Shown piece by piece: positions 35,701-48,035 of a stretch of 64,000 nucleotides of DNA. The position numbers and the translations under genes were made by a program. Below the pieces are notes generated by a model. The model was not told where the DNA came from, ran no database searches, and saw only the letters and a program-made list of their open reading frames with translations. Source of the DNA: Prosopocoilus inquinatus. Its lineage: Eukaryota > Arthropoda > Insecta > Coleoptera > Lucanidae. The stretch's first letter is position 1. Every line of letters starts with the position of its first letter. The stretch is from NCBI GenBank assembly GCA_036172665.1, contig CM069871.1, forward strand, positions 2,914,001 through 2,978,000, in the 5' to 3' direction.

Positions 35701-37200
35701 AAGGTCATACGTTTTAGTTCTTACACCTGAATAAGAAGTTCTGCTTTTAAGATCTAAAAAACAAAAAAAAATCTACGAAATAGTTTCTAATTTGATTGTT
35801 GGGCCTATCCACTGACGCCTTAAAATCAGAAAGCAGGCAACCCATTCTTCTTCAAAAATGTAAAAGTCTTTCTCTGCCCTTTGATAAATTGATAATTTTC
35901 GAAAGCAGCGACATGCTAGAGTAGAAGACTTAAAAAATTATTAAAAACAAAAAAAATCTTTGTTTCCATGTACAAATTTTTTGAATTAAAGTTTAATTGG
36001 AAGAAGGAAGAAAAGTTCTTCAGCGTAAGAGGTGTCAACGACGACCAGATTTCGTTCAAGGGGCGCATATTTCGTTCAAGGTCATACCCTTTAGCTCTTA
36101 CATCTGAATAAGAACTTCCACGTCTGAAATGTAAAAAACGAAAAATATAAGAAGAAATGGTTTCTGATTTAATTGATGAGCTATCCATTGACGCCTTAAA
36201 ATCAGAAAGTAGGCAACCCATTCTAGTGACATGCGAGTATAGAAGACCTAAAAGATTTATTAGGAACAAAAAAATCTTTATTTCCATGAAAATTTCAGTT
36301 CGATTTCAATTTGTTTAAATTGAAGCTCAATTGAAAGAAGGAAAAATAGTTCTTCAGCAAGAGAATCGTCAACAACGACCAGAAGGTCTTAATCGTGGGC
36401 GTAGATGTCGTTCAAGGTCATCCCCTTTAGCTCTTACATCTGAATAGTATGAATAAGGTCCGATTTTTTCACCTCTTGATAAACTTATCTGCCAGGTATT
36501 ATTCTTGAAAACTATTGTATCGATGATAGTGGCAGATAAAGATATCAGGAGGTGAAAATATCGGATCTAAGAAGTGTCGATAGTGACGTCATGAGGTTGA
36601 TGTTTATGATTCTTTTTAGTCCAGCAGAAGAGGTTCTACTTCTGAGATCTAAAACACAAAAGAAAAAACAAGAAATAGTTTCTGATTTGATTGATGGACT
36701 ATTCTTGGCGCCTTAAAATCAAAAAGCAGGCAACCCATTCTACTGACATGCGAGTAGAAGACCTAAAAGATTTATTAGAAACAAAAAAAATCTTTGTTTC
36801 CACGAAAACTTCAGATCAAATTGTTTAAGAGATCGGGTCTAAGAAGTGTCGATAGTGACGTCGTAAGGTTGATTTTTATGATTTTTTTTTTAGTTCAGCA
36901 GGAGAGGTTCTACTTCTGAGGTTCTTGAGATCTAAAAAACAAAAAAACAAGAAATACTTTCCGATTTGATTGATGGACTATCTTTGGCGCCTTAAAATCA
37001 AAAAGCAGGCAACCCATTCTACTAACATGCGAGTAGAAGACCTAAAAGATTTATTAGAAACAAAAAAAAATCTTTGTTTCTACGAGAACTTCATTCAAAT
37101 GTTTAAAAGATCGGGTCTAAGAAGTGTCGATAGTGACGACATGAGGTTGATTTTCTTTATGATTTTTTTTTAAGTCCTTACGCCGAGGAAGAAAAAGAAG
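32713..37200. repeat. ~465-bp tandem array with TTCAAGGTCATAC and AGGCAACCCATTCTACTTC
   Basis: The best-conserved units occur between 33.88 and 35.9 kb (equivalent points 34218, 34683, 35147, 35604). Units carry AGGCAACCCATTCTACTTC, GATAAATTGATAATTTTCGA, GGTTCAAGGTCATACG and CTGAATAAGAAGTTCTGCTT. The flanks (32.86-33.5 and 36.0-37.2 kb) are diverged or shortened units. Minus-strand frames of 98-137 codons recur in the units but are leucine/phenylalanine-rich and look like a consequence of the repeat. Confidence 0.93.
36458..36567. repeat. 110-bp hairpin in the 465-bp array
   Basis: TCCGATTTTTTCACCTC pairs with GAGGTGAAAATATCGGA, and TATCTGCCA with TGGCAGATA inside. Probably a small inserted palindrome. 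Confidence 0.7.
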
Positions 37201-37454
37201 AAGAAGAAGAAGAAAGAAAAGTGATATCACAGAGTTTCCACTTTGTTTCCATCAAAACTAAAAACTAAAAATAAATTTTCCATTTCAGAACCGAAATAAT
37301 AGATGTGGGTACAAAATTTATTTTATTTTATTGTACGCGTAATAACGGAGAAAATTAAGAAAAGAAAATTAAATTACTTTTAGAAATTAAAGGCATGCAA
37401 TTCTAATAATGTGATAGTTTGTCAAAAAAATAAACAAATTAGACATTTTCTACG

Positions 37455-37520
37455 AAAAGCCTTAGTACAGGCAAACCAACGACTCAGCAGATTGTGTGGT
37501 TGCCTGCACTAAAGGCGGTA
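37455..37520. repeat. GGCAACC-type hairpin
   Basis: AGCCTTAGTACAGGCAAACC pairs with GGTTGCCTGCACTAAAGGC. Related to the hairpins of the 277-bp array that follows. Confidence 0.7.
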
Positions 37521-37580
37521 AGAATGAATTTTTGTCAAGAAATTAAAAAAGAAAAACTTTTAAGCTGCTTTTCTTACTGT

Positions 37581-37714
37581 GGAGATTTGGAGAATTGGGT
37601 ATTTGACGATTGCTGTCATTGGCTGTCGTCGTTCACTTGACGAAAGTTATCGATTGGTTAATCACGTGATCAATGAAAAATAATAGCAGCAATCCCCAAA
37701 TACCCAATCTTCCA
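37581..37714. mobile_element. 134-bp hairpin
   Basis: GGAGATTTGGAGAATTGGGT and ATTTGACGATTGCTGTCATTG pair imperfectly with CAATGAAAAATAATAGCAGC and AAATACCCAATCTTCC. Non-coding. Confidence 0.65.
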
Positions 37715-37779
37715 AGAAGGAGGATTAGCTTCACGATTAACGATAAGATTATGCAGCCTTCCAAATTTTTAAATATTGC

Positions 37780-39330
37780 TGATTCCTCCTGATTTCAGAA
37801 CATAATGAATAAAATAAGATAAAACTTTTTTTTAAATTTCCCTTTGTGCTAATGAAAAATATTACTGAATTACCTTTCGCATTTTTAACAAAAAAGAAAA
37901 GTATTTTAAAGCTTTCAGTGTATGCAACCGTCGACGCGACTGAGATCATTTGGTTGCATACACCAAGGCTTTTCTTTTAGATAAATTAAATTAACTTTTG
38001 TTTATTATTATAAACAGAGAGATATGTTATTAAAATTAATTGTTTATAATAATGATTCTTGTAGTAGAAGAAAAACATAACTTCACTTATAAAATACACT
38101 TTTCGAAGTCTAATCTTCATAAATTTTCCTTTTTTCCTAAAACTGTCCAAGAATGGAATAATTTAAATGAAAAGGATTTGATTAAATGATTAGAAAATTA
38201 TGTAAACAAAATTAAAAATTAATATGAAAATAATTATGTTTGATTATTAGGCCACCAAGTATATTATACTATACGCCTAATTTGTAAGAATAAAATAGTA
38301 ATAAACTAATTGTTTATAGTAATATACGATAATTAATTTAATTTTAATAACATGTCTGTGTGTTTAAAAATAACAACCAGACTTTTCCACAAAAAAAAAT
38401 CCTTGATGTAGGCAACCAAATGATCTCAGTCGCTTCGACGCTTGCCTACGTTGCAGGATTTAAAGTACTTTTTTGTTAATAATGCGAAAGGTAATACAGT
38501 ATTTTTTTCTTCATAAATGGAAATTAAAAAGAAGTATTAATAGTTTTATTTTCTTAGTTGTTTTCTGAAATCACGAGGAAAATTTAATTAATTATCATTT
38601 ATTAATATAAACAATTAATTTTAATAACATGTCTGTGTGTTTAAAAATAACAACCAGACTTTTCCACAAAAAAAAAATCCTTGATGTAGGCAACCAAATG
38701 ATCTCAGTCGCTTCGACGCTTGCCTACGTTGCAGGATTTAAAGTACTTTTTTGTTAATAATGCGAAAGGTAATACAGTATTTTTTTCTTCATAAATGGAA
38801 ATTAAAAAGAAGTATTAATAGTTTTATTTTCTTAGTTGTTTTCTGAAATCACGAGGAAAATTTAATTAATTATCATTTATTAATATAAACAATTAATTTT
38901 AATAACATGTCTGTGTGTTTAAAAATAACAACCAGACTTTTCCACAAAAAAAAAATCCTTGATGTAGGCAACCAAATGATCTCAGTCGCTTCGACGCTTG
39001 CCTACGTTGCAGGATTTAAAGTACTTCTTTGTTAATAATGCGAAAGGTAATACAGTATTTTTTCTTCATAAATGGAAATTAAAAAGAAGTATTAATAGTT
39101 TTATTTTGTTAGTTGTTTTCTGAAATCAGGAGGAAAATTTAATTAATTATCATTTATTATTATAAACAATTAATTTTAATAACATGCCTGTCGGTTTAAA
39201 AAATAATAATCAGATTTTTCCAAAAAGAAAACAAGCTTTGATGTAGGCAACCGAATGATCTCTGTCGATTCGCCGGTTGCCTACACTGAAGGCTCTGAAA
39301 TATTTTTCTTGTTAAAAATGCGATAAACTT
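37780..39330. repeat. 277-bp tandem array of hairpin-bearing units, plus an inverted copy
   Basis: Direct units start at 38351, 38629 and 38906 (near identical), with a diverged fourth from 39183; an inverted, diverged unit lies at 37780-38060. Each contains the hairpin GTAGGCAACCAAATGATCTC...CGCTTGCCTAC with a central CAGTCG.TTCGACG palindrome. Confidence 0.92.
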
Positions 39331-40274
39331 CTCCACTAACATGCAATTTTCCTAACAATTAATGTGGAAAATTATTAAATTTTGTATAAAAATAAAATAA
39401 ATAATTTAAAACGAATTTAGAAAATTGAAACACGAAGAAACTGTGAAGGTTGTATGTATAGGGTGACCCAAATTGAGTAGTACTCGATTGATAACGTCAT
39501 TTAATAACTGAAATAGAGAAAAACTAAACACCCGTCGATTTTTACAAGTTGTTTGATTCAGTGACCCAACCGAAAATGAGCAATTTGTCATTGTTTTCAA
39601 ACGAAAATATTTTTTTTTCTATCTTACAAAAGTTAACTATCAAAAGTATAGAGTATAGTACATGAAAGGCAATGTTATGAATTTTTTTTTAAGTAGTTAA
39701 GATTACCACCTAATTTAGGCACACTTTGTTGCATGGATTTCTTAAAAAAAAACTGTTTTAAGAACTTTCAGGACCACGTAAGCTCGCCTACTTTTTTTTT
39801 AATGTAACTTTCTTCTTTGGTGGAAGAAGATATTTCAATTCAAGACCTAATCGCTTTGCCTATTTTTCCATGAGCCAGCTCGTCTCTTTATTCGCCTCCT
39901 TTTCTAGCTGAGACTCTTTTACCTTCCTTCGTCCTCCGTTCATCTAAATTTATTTATTTTTTTAATCAGCGGAAGACTTTAAATTTTTTTTTAATTATTA
40001 GTATTTGACGTGCGAATGACTTGAATTTCTTTCTTGGTTTTCTCTTTTTTATAAACAACACGATATTTTATTTTCTTTTAGAAAAGCACGGGCTTGTATT
40101 CCATGCATTGCAAGTAACGTCATAACTAGGAAGCGGACAGCTTTAGGCTATGGCCGTCAGAGGTAAACAAGTCATTTACAGGATTTAAATGAGCTTGGAT
40201 GATCAAGTTAATGAAATAAAATAAAGTACGCACAAACTAAACTAATCAGTTGCAAAAAAAAAAACTTAACTTAC
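39331..40274. other. Unique intron sequence beside the 45-nt exon
   Basis: No array and no gene. A foldback-like word GTATAGGGTGACCC occurs near 39457. Confidence 0.4.
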
Positions 40275-40319
40275 CTGTTCGACCCAAAGGTTCGTTGTCA
40301 TGATTTGATTCTTAAGATT
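40275..40319 (-). CDS. nAChRalpha3: nAChR alpha3-like 45-nt exon (loop D)
   Basis: This exon is exactly 45 nt (15 codons, phase 0 at both ends), with acceptor ctgttgcag and donor gtaagtt. It reads NLKNQIMTTNLWVEQ. A 45-nt exon at this place is a hallmark of nAChR subunit genes. The tryptophan in NLWVEQ belongs to loop D on the complementary face of the binding site. It joins LSQLIDV upstream and SWYDYKLKW downstream without gap or frame change. The large introns on both sides hold a 283-bp satellite (upstream in the transcript) and several hairpin-bearing repeats (downstream). Confidence 0.93.
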
Positions 40320-40670
40320 CTGCAACAGAAAGTTCCTAATTAACAATAAACTTGCATTTAAAATTGTGTTTGTACATAGTTTTAAATAAACCGTTGTGCC
40401 ACAATAACATCCTAACACGTCGATTAATGGTGGTGGTGTGGAACCCCCCTTGTGTTTACAAGAACAAGATCTCTGGTTAATCAACGGAACAGCACACGAT
40501 AAATGAGCTTACACGATATAGCTCCAGGTGCTCGGGCTCTCTCAGCAAGAAACTCCCACGATTCATCCGCGTTTATGAAATTTAACACTTCACGTAACAA
40601 TTAATTATCATCGATCGGGTTTAAAACGGAGTTTACAACCAAGATTGGCAGCAAGGAGGAACAATCCTAA
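40320..40670. other. Unique intron sequence upstream of the 45-nt exon
   Basis: Nothing recognised before the satellite begins at 40671. Confidence 0.4.
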
Positions 40671-43499
40671 ATTAAGTTGATCGGATCAATCGGATCCAAC
40701 GCAACGAAAAAGCTTCAAAAGCTTCAAAACTTTCATTTTTGTTTAATCAAACAACCACTTGTAAATATTTTTTTTTAATTAAACATTCGTCTTCTAACTG
40801 TTAAGGATGTCATTACAGGTACACCCTTATAAGCTCACTGTTGCCAGTAAAAAAAAAAGTATGTAAATATTTCGAGTCAAGGTTTCAGAGCTGCCTGTAA
40901 TAATGTAACAGAAAGAGGAGCGATGACTCATACAAGCAGAAATGTCACTAAATTAAGTTGATCAGATCAATCGGATCCAACGCAACGAAAAATTTCAAAA
41001 GCTTCAAAACTTTCATTTTTGTTTAATCAAACAACCACTTGTAAATATTTTTTTTTAATTAAACATTCGTCTTCTGACTGTTAAGGATGTCATTACAGGT
41101 ACACCCTTATAAGCTCACTGTTGCCAGTAAAAAAAAAAAAGTATGTAAATATTTCGAGTCAAGGTTTCAGAGCTGCCTGTAATAATGTAACAGAAAGAGG
41201 AGCGATGACTCATACAAGCAGAAATGTCACTAAATTAAGTTGATCAGATCAATCGGATCCAACGCAACGAAAAGCTTCAAAAGCTTCAAAACTTTCATTT
41301 TTGTTTAATCAAACAACCACTTGTAAATATTTTTTTTTTTAAATTAAACGTTCGTCTTCTAACTGTTAAGGATGTCATTACAGGTACACCCTTATAAGCT
41401 CACTGTTGCCAGTAAAAAAAAAAAAGTATGTAAATATTTCGAGTCAAGGTTTCAGAGCTGCCTGTAATAATGTAACAGAAAGAGGAGCGATGAATCATAC
41501 AAGCAGAAATGTCACTAAATTAAGTTGATCAGATCAATCGGATCCAACGCAACGAAAAGCTTCAAAAGCTTTAAAACTTTCATTTTTGTTTAATCAAACA
41601 ACCACTTGTAAATATTTTTTTTTTTAAATTAAACGTTCGTCCTCTAACTGTTAAGGATGTCATTACAGGTACACCCTTATAAGCTCACTGTTGCCAGTAA
41701 AAAAAAAAGTATGTAAATATTTCGAAGTCAAGGTTTCAGAGCTGCCTGTAATAATGTAACAGAAAGAGGAGCGATGACTCATACAAGCAGAAATGTCACT
41801 AAATTAAGTTGATCAGATCAATCGGATCCAACGCAACGAAAAGCTTCAAAAGCTTCAAAACTTTCATTTTTGTTTAATCAAACAACCACTTGTAAATATT
41901 TTTTTTTTAATTAAACGTTCGTCTTCTAACTGTTAAGGATGTCATTACAGGTACACCCTTATAAGCTCAGTGTTGCCAGTAAAAAAAAAAGTATGTAAAT
42001 ATTTCGAAGTCAAGGTTTCAGAGCTGCCTGTAATAATGTAACAGAAAGAGGAGCGATGACTCATACAAGCAGAAATGTCACTAAATTAAGTTGATCAGAT
42101 CAATCGGATCCAACGCAACGAAAAGCTTCAAAAGCTTCAAAACTTTCATTTTTGTTTAATCAAACAACCACTTGTAAATATATTTTTTTTTTAATTAAAC
42201 GTTCGTCTTCTAACTGTTAAGGATGTCATTACAGGTACACCCTTATAAGCTCAGTGTTGCCAGTAAAAAAAAAATTATATAAATATTTCGAAGTCAAGGT
42301 TTCAGAGCTGCCTGTAATAATGTAACAGAAAGAGGAGCGATGACTCATACAAGCAGAAATGTCACTAAATTAAGTTGATCGGATCAATCGGATCCAACGC
42401 AACGAAAAGCTTCAAAAGCTTCAAAACTTTCATTTTTGTTTAATCAAACAATCACTTGTAAAATTTTTTTTTTTAATTAAACGTTCTTCTAACTGTTAAG
42501 GATGTCATTACAGTTACACCCTTATAAACTCACTGTTGCCAGTAAAAAAAAAAAAAGTATATAAATATTTCGAAGTCAAGGTTTCAGAGCTGCCTGTAAT
42601 AATGTAACAGAATGAGAAGCGATGACTCATACAAGCAGAAATGTCACTAAATTAAGTTGATCAGATCAATCGGATCCAACGCAACGAAAAGCTTCAAAAG
42701 CTTCAAAACTTTCATTTTTGTTTAATCAAACAACCACTTGTAAATTTTTTTTTTAAATTAAACGTTCGTCTTCTAACTGTTAAGGATGTCATTACAGGTA
42801 CACCCTTATAAGCTCACTGTTGCCAGTAAAAAAAAAATTATATAAATATTTCGAAGTCAAGGTTTCAGAGCTGCCTGTAATAATGTAACAGAAAGAGGAG
42901 CGATGACTCATACAAGCAGAAATGTCACTAAATTAAGTTGATCAGATCAATCGGATCCAACGCAACGAAAAGCTTCAAAAGCTTCAAAACTTTCATTTTT
43001 GTTTAATCAAACAACCACTTGTAAATTTTTTTTTTTTAATTAAACGTTCGTCTTCTAACTGTTAAGGATGTCATTACAGGTACACCCTTATAAGCTCACT
43101 GTTGCCAGTAAAAAGAAAAAATTATATAAATATTTCGAAGTCAAGGTTTCAGAGCTGCCTGTAATAATGTAACAGAAAGAGGAGCGATGACTCATACAAG
43201 CAGAAATGTCAGTAAATTAAGTTGATCAGATCAATCGGATCCAACGCAACGAAAAGCTTCAAAAGCTTCAAAACTTTCATTTTTGTTTAATCAAACAACC
43301 ACTTGTAGATATTTTTTTTTTTTAATTAAACGTTCGTCTTCTAACTGTTAAGGATGTCATTACAGGTACACCCTTATAAACTCACTGTTGCCAGTAAAAA
43401 AAAAAAAAAGGATATAAATATTTCGAAGTCATGGTTTCAGAGCTGCCTGTAATAATGTAACAGAAAGAGGAGCGATGACTCATACAAGCAGAAATGTCA
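40671..43499. repeat. 283-bp satellite, ten units, each with an AP-1-like site
   Basis: ATTAAGTTGATC recurs at 40671, 40952, 41234, 41519, 41803, 42085, 42369, 42651, 42932 and 43215 (period 281-285 bp); differences are mainly in poly-A/poly-T length. Each unit has GATCAGATCAATCGGATCC, AAAAGCTTCAAAAGCTT, GTACACCCTTATAAGCTCA and GAGCGATGACTCATACAAGC. The ATGACTCAT word is changed to ATGAATCAT only in the third unit. The high identity suggests recent amplification or homogenisation. Confidence 0.97.
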
Positions 43500-44735
43500 A
43501 CTTGGACGTCAATATACTATTCTTTTAATTAAAATCACTCTTCACTGACAGAAATTCAATAATTGAAATAAAGTCTGATCCTCTCATTTCGAGCTTTCCA
43601 ACAAATCCCCCCATCGTCTTCAGGAATCTGATTAAGAGAAGAACTAACTCTCTTATTTTTTTTTTTTCAGAGTAATTTGAATCCAGGAGGAGGATATTGT
43701 TCACCAGCGAGAGAATTCCACTTAATCCCACGTTTGTTGACGCGGTAAGTGAACCGCTTTATGCACGAGCATGTAATCACAAGCCACTTCTACGTCTGCA
43801 AATTGGACGTGGATTTGGGCCTTTGATTTAATTACCGCTGATTATTCCCGACGAAAAATCTCCCCCTGCTTGAGCCAATCCGATTTTCCAGGTCAATAAA
43901 AGCAAGCGAGAATTAAACACTCCCCCCTCTTCTTCGTAAAAGCGACGCGACGCGACGTCTGAAACGTTACCTCCAAACGTTAATAGATTTTCTGTCTTTC
44001 GCAGTTCTAGGTAAATCGTTTTGCTAGATCATCAATAACGGCTCTTTTATTTTGTTTTATTAATGGATTTTCCTTCTTGCCAAATAAATTGTTGGACGTG
44101 GTATCTATCTTCTTAGGGCGAGCCCCACGTTGGGCGCCAAAATTCACCTGCTGCGTATAGGTTAGAAACGAACTCACTTTAAAAAAGTGGAAGGAAGTAA
44201 TTTTAAGGCGCTTGAATTAATTGAATTTTCAAAACCGGGGGGGAAGAAAAATAGAAGTTCGAAGTTCGTTTCTATTTGCTCCCTCCCGTAGCGTCGCTCG
44301 CCTTATTTTTCAGATGGCTTCAAATATTGTCGCTCGCTCGAAGACAGACTTATTCCGGCTGGTTTATTTCGGCCCCGGAAAATTTTACAATTCTCGTAGA
44401 TTCCGGAGGCGATAAGAATATTGCGCTCTTGCAGTTTTGATTTTCGTTAATTTGTTTCCAACTTTATATAAAATGTTCCTCTTAATAAGACGGCGGAATT
44501 TCTTCCTCCTTCGTTTAATTCGACTGCCCAATGCGTTTTCTGCTTTCAAACTAATAAATGCTTATGCAAATGCCAGAAAAGATGTATCCAAGCAATTTCG
44601 GAATTACTTTGCACAATGTTGCTTGCAATTCTATGCATGTCAGTTCGCTACAAACTCAAACTCTTTAAGACGAGAAGTGTTGAAAAGAAAATTAATTAGA
44701 AAAGTCATGTTTCATGTTTTTTTGTACATCTGAAT
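43500..44735. other. Unique intron sequence with a retroelement primer-binding-site relic
   Basis: Between two arrays. It contains the tRNA-Lys-like word described at 44118-44139 and several short frames (44221-44415, 44437-44733) with no recognised family. Confidence 0.45.
44118..44139 (-). other. Putative LTR-retroelement primer-binding site (tRNA-Lys), minus strand
   Basis: On the minus strand it reads TGGCGCCCAACGTGGGGC, then TCGC. This is the complement of the 3' end of tRNA-Lys(CUU), including the CCA that genomic tRNA genes do not encode, so a reverse-transcription primer site is the simplest reading. The sequence before it (minus strand) ends AATTT, as an LTR edge might. No gag/pol is visible nearby, so it would be a relic. 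Confidence 0.55.
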
Positions 44736-47700
44736 GAGGTTCAAGTCACTCAAGTTGAAGAAAAGGTACAGATGAACACATAGCAGCGCCGTACAGGTTA
44801 TTAACAATATATGTAAAATAAAATAAATAAAATTAGCAACTCCTTTTACCATCAAGTGGGCTTGGAGCAATTTTTCTTTAAATTCCGTGTTACTTCGGTT
44901 CATAATATCAACTGAATAAGGTTCAACTCGCTCAAATTAAGCATAAACGTAGAGATAAACACATAGCAGTACCGTACAGATTATTTACAATGTCCAGAGA
45001 AAAAAAATTTCAACCCCCTTGTCGTCGAATGGGCTCGAAGCTATTTTCTTTGTTCAATCTTGAAAACGTCATGTTCTTTCGTCCGTAATATCAACTGGCT
45101 AAGGCTCAAATTGAGCAAACGGAAGAGACGAACACATAGCAGCACCGTACAGGTTATTAAATTTGCAACATGAGGTTCAAGTCACTCAAGTTGAGGAAAA
45201 GGTACAGATGAACACATAGCTGCGCCGTACAGGTTTAAACAACAATGTATGTAAAATAAAATGAATAAAATTAGCAACTCCTCTTATCATCAAGTGGGCT
45301 TGGAGCAATTTTTCTTTAAATTCCATATTACTTCGGTTTGTAAGATCATCTGAATAAGGTTCAACTCGCTCAAATTGAGTAAAAACGTTTATATAAACAT
45401 ATAGCAGTACCGTACAAATTATTTACAATGTTTGAAAGAATAAAATTTTCAACCCTCTTGTCATCGAAGCTATTTTTCTTTGTTCAACCTTGAAAGCGTC
45501 ATGTTTCTTCGTCCGTAATATTCAAGTGACTAAGGCTAAACACACTCAAATTGAGCAAAAGGAAAAGATAAACACATAGCAGCACCGTATAGGTTATTAG
45601 CAATGTCTGGAAAAATAAAATTTTCAACCCTCTTGTCGTCGAAGTTATTTTTCTTTGTTCAATCTTGAAAAGGTCATGTTTCTTCGTCCGTAATATTCAA
45701 GTGACTAAGGCTAAACTCACTCAAATTGAGCAAAAGGAAATGATGAACACATAGCAGCACCGTATAGGTTATTAGCGATGTCTGTAAAAATAAAATTTCC
45801 GACACTCTAGTCGTCAAGTGAGCTTGGAGCAACTTTTCTTTGTTTGACCGGGAAAAATTCATGTTGCCTCGTCCGTAATATCAATTAAATAAGGTTGAAC
45901 TTGCTCAAATTGAGCAAAAGCATTGATATAAACACATAGCAGTACCGTACAGATTATTTACAATGTCTGGAAAAATAAAATTTTCAACCCTCTTGTCATC
46001 GAATGAGCTCGAAGCTATTTTTCTTTGTTCAATCTTGAAAACGTCATATTTTTTCGTCCATAACATTCAAGTGATTAAGGCTAAACTCACTCAAATTGAG
46101 CAAAAGGAAATGAACACATAGCAGCACCGTATAGCTTATTAGCGATGTCTGTAAAAATAAAATTTCCGACACTCTAGTCGTCAAGTGAGCTTGGAGCAAC
46201 TTTTCTTTGTTTGACCGGGAAAAATTCATGTTGCCTCGTCCGTAATATCAATTAAATAAGGTTGAACTTGCTCAAATTGAGCAAAAACATTGATATAAAC
46301 ACATAGCAGTACCGTACAGATTATTTACAATGTCTGGAAAAATAAAATTTTCAACCCTCTTGTCGTCGAAGCTATTTTTCCTTGTTCAACCTTGAAAACG
46401 TTATGTTTTTTCGTCCATAACATTCAAGTGATTAAGGCTAAACTCACTCAAATTGAGCAAAAGGAAGAGTTGAACACATAGCAGCACCGTATAGGTTAAT
46501 AGCAATGTCCGTAGAAATAAAATTAGCAACCTTCTAGTCGTCAAGTGAGCTTGGAGCAACTTTTCTTTGTTTGACCGGGAAAAATTCATGTTGCTTTGCT
46601 CGTTATATCAACTGTATAAGGTTCAATTCGCTCAAATTGAGCAAAAACATCGATATAAACACATAGCAGTACCGTACAGATTATTTACAATGTCTGGAAA
46701 AATAAAATTTTCAACCCTCTTGGCGTCGAAGCTATTTTTCTTTGTTCAACCTTGAAAACGTCATGTTCCTTCGTCCGTAATATTCAAGTGACTAAGGCTA
46801 AATTCACTTAAATTGAGCAAAAGGAAGAGATGAACACATAGCAGCACCGTATAGGTTATTAGCAATTTCTGTAAAAATAAAATTTGCAACCCTCTAGTCG
46901 TCAAGTGAGCTTGGAGCAACTTTTCTTTGTTCGACCGGGAAAAATTCATGTTGCTTTGTTCGTAATATCACCTGAGTAAGGTTCAACTCGCTCAAATTGA
47001 GCAAAAATGTCGATATAAACACATAGCAGTACCGTACAGATTATTTACAATATCTGGAAAAATAAAATTTTCAACCCTCTTGGCGTCGAAGATATTTTTC
47101 TTTGTTCAACCTTGAAAACGTCATGTTTTTTCGTCCATAATATTCAAGTGATTAAGGCTAAACTCACTCAAATTGAGCAAAAGGAAGAGTTGAACACATA
47201 GCAGCACCGTATAGGTTAATAGCAATGTCCGTAGAAATAAAATTAGCAACCTTCTAGTCGTCAAGTGAGCTTGGAGCAACTTTTCCTTGTTTGACCGGGA
47301 AAAATTCATGTTGCCTCGTCCGTAATATCAATTAAATAAGGTTCAACTCGCTCAAATTGAGCAAAAACATCGATATAAACACATAGCAGTACCGTACAGA
47401 TTATTTACAATGTCTGGAAAAATAAAATTTTCAACCCTCTTGGCGTCCAAGCTATTTTTCTTTGTTCAACCTTGAAAACGTCATGTTCCTTCGTCCGTAA
47501 TATTCAAGTGACTAAGGCTAAATTCACTTAAATTGAGCAAAAGGAAGAGATGAACACATAGCAGCACCGTATAGGTTATTAGCAATTTCTGTAAAAATAA
47601 AATTTGCAACCGTCTAGTCGTCAAGTGAGCTTGGAGCAACTTTTCTTTGTTCGACCGGGAAAAATTCATGTTGCTTTGTTCGTAATATCACCTGAGTAAG

Positions 47701-48035
47701 GTTCAACTCGCTCAAATTGAGCAAAAATGTCATTGTAAACACATAGCGGTGCCGTACAAATTATTTACAATGTCTGGAGAAATAAAATTTTCAACCCTCT
47801 TGTCATCGAATGAGCTCGAAGCTATTTTCCTTTGTTCAATCTTCAAAACGCCATGTTTCTTTGTCCGTATATGAACTGAGTAAGGCTAAACTCACTCAAA
47901 TTGAGAAAACGGAAGAGTTGAACACATTGCAGCACCGTACAGGTTATTAGCAATGTCTGTAAAAATAAAATCAGCAACACTTTTGTCGTCAGACAAACGT
48001 TTAGAGCTATTTTTCTTTGTTCGACCGTGAAAACT
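44736..48035. repeat. 180/360-bp dimeric tandem array, orientation 1
   Basis: Two ~180-bp half-units alternate. One has AACACATAGCAGCACCGTA and CGTCAAGTGAGCTTGGAGCA; the other has AAACACATAGCAGTACCGTA and CTTTGTTCAACCTTGAAAAC. From about 45.86 kb the dimer recurs every 360-367 bp (45862, 46229, 46589, 46949, 47309, 47669). Each half starts near CTCAAATTGAG, a short palindrome. Minus-strand 61-62-codon frames starting MNFSRSNKEKLLQAHL recur with the unit. Confidence 0.95.

Noticed and set aside
38351..39330. CRISPR-like array
   Set aside because: The ~277-bp units repeat in full without unique spacers, in a eukaryotic intron.
44118..44139. tRNA-Lys gene fragment
   Set aside because: Includes the CCA end, which animal tRNA genes do not encode, and nothing of the 5' part is present; a primer-binding site fits better.
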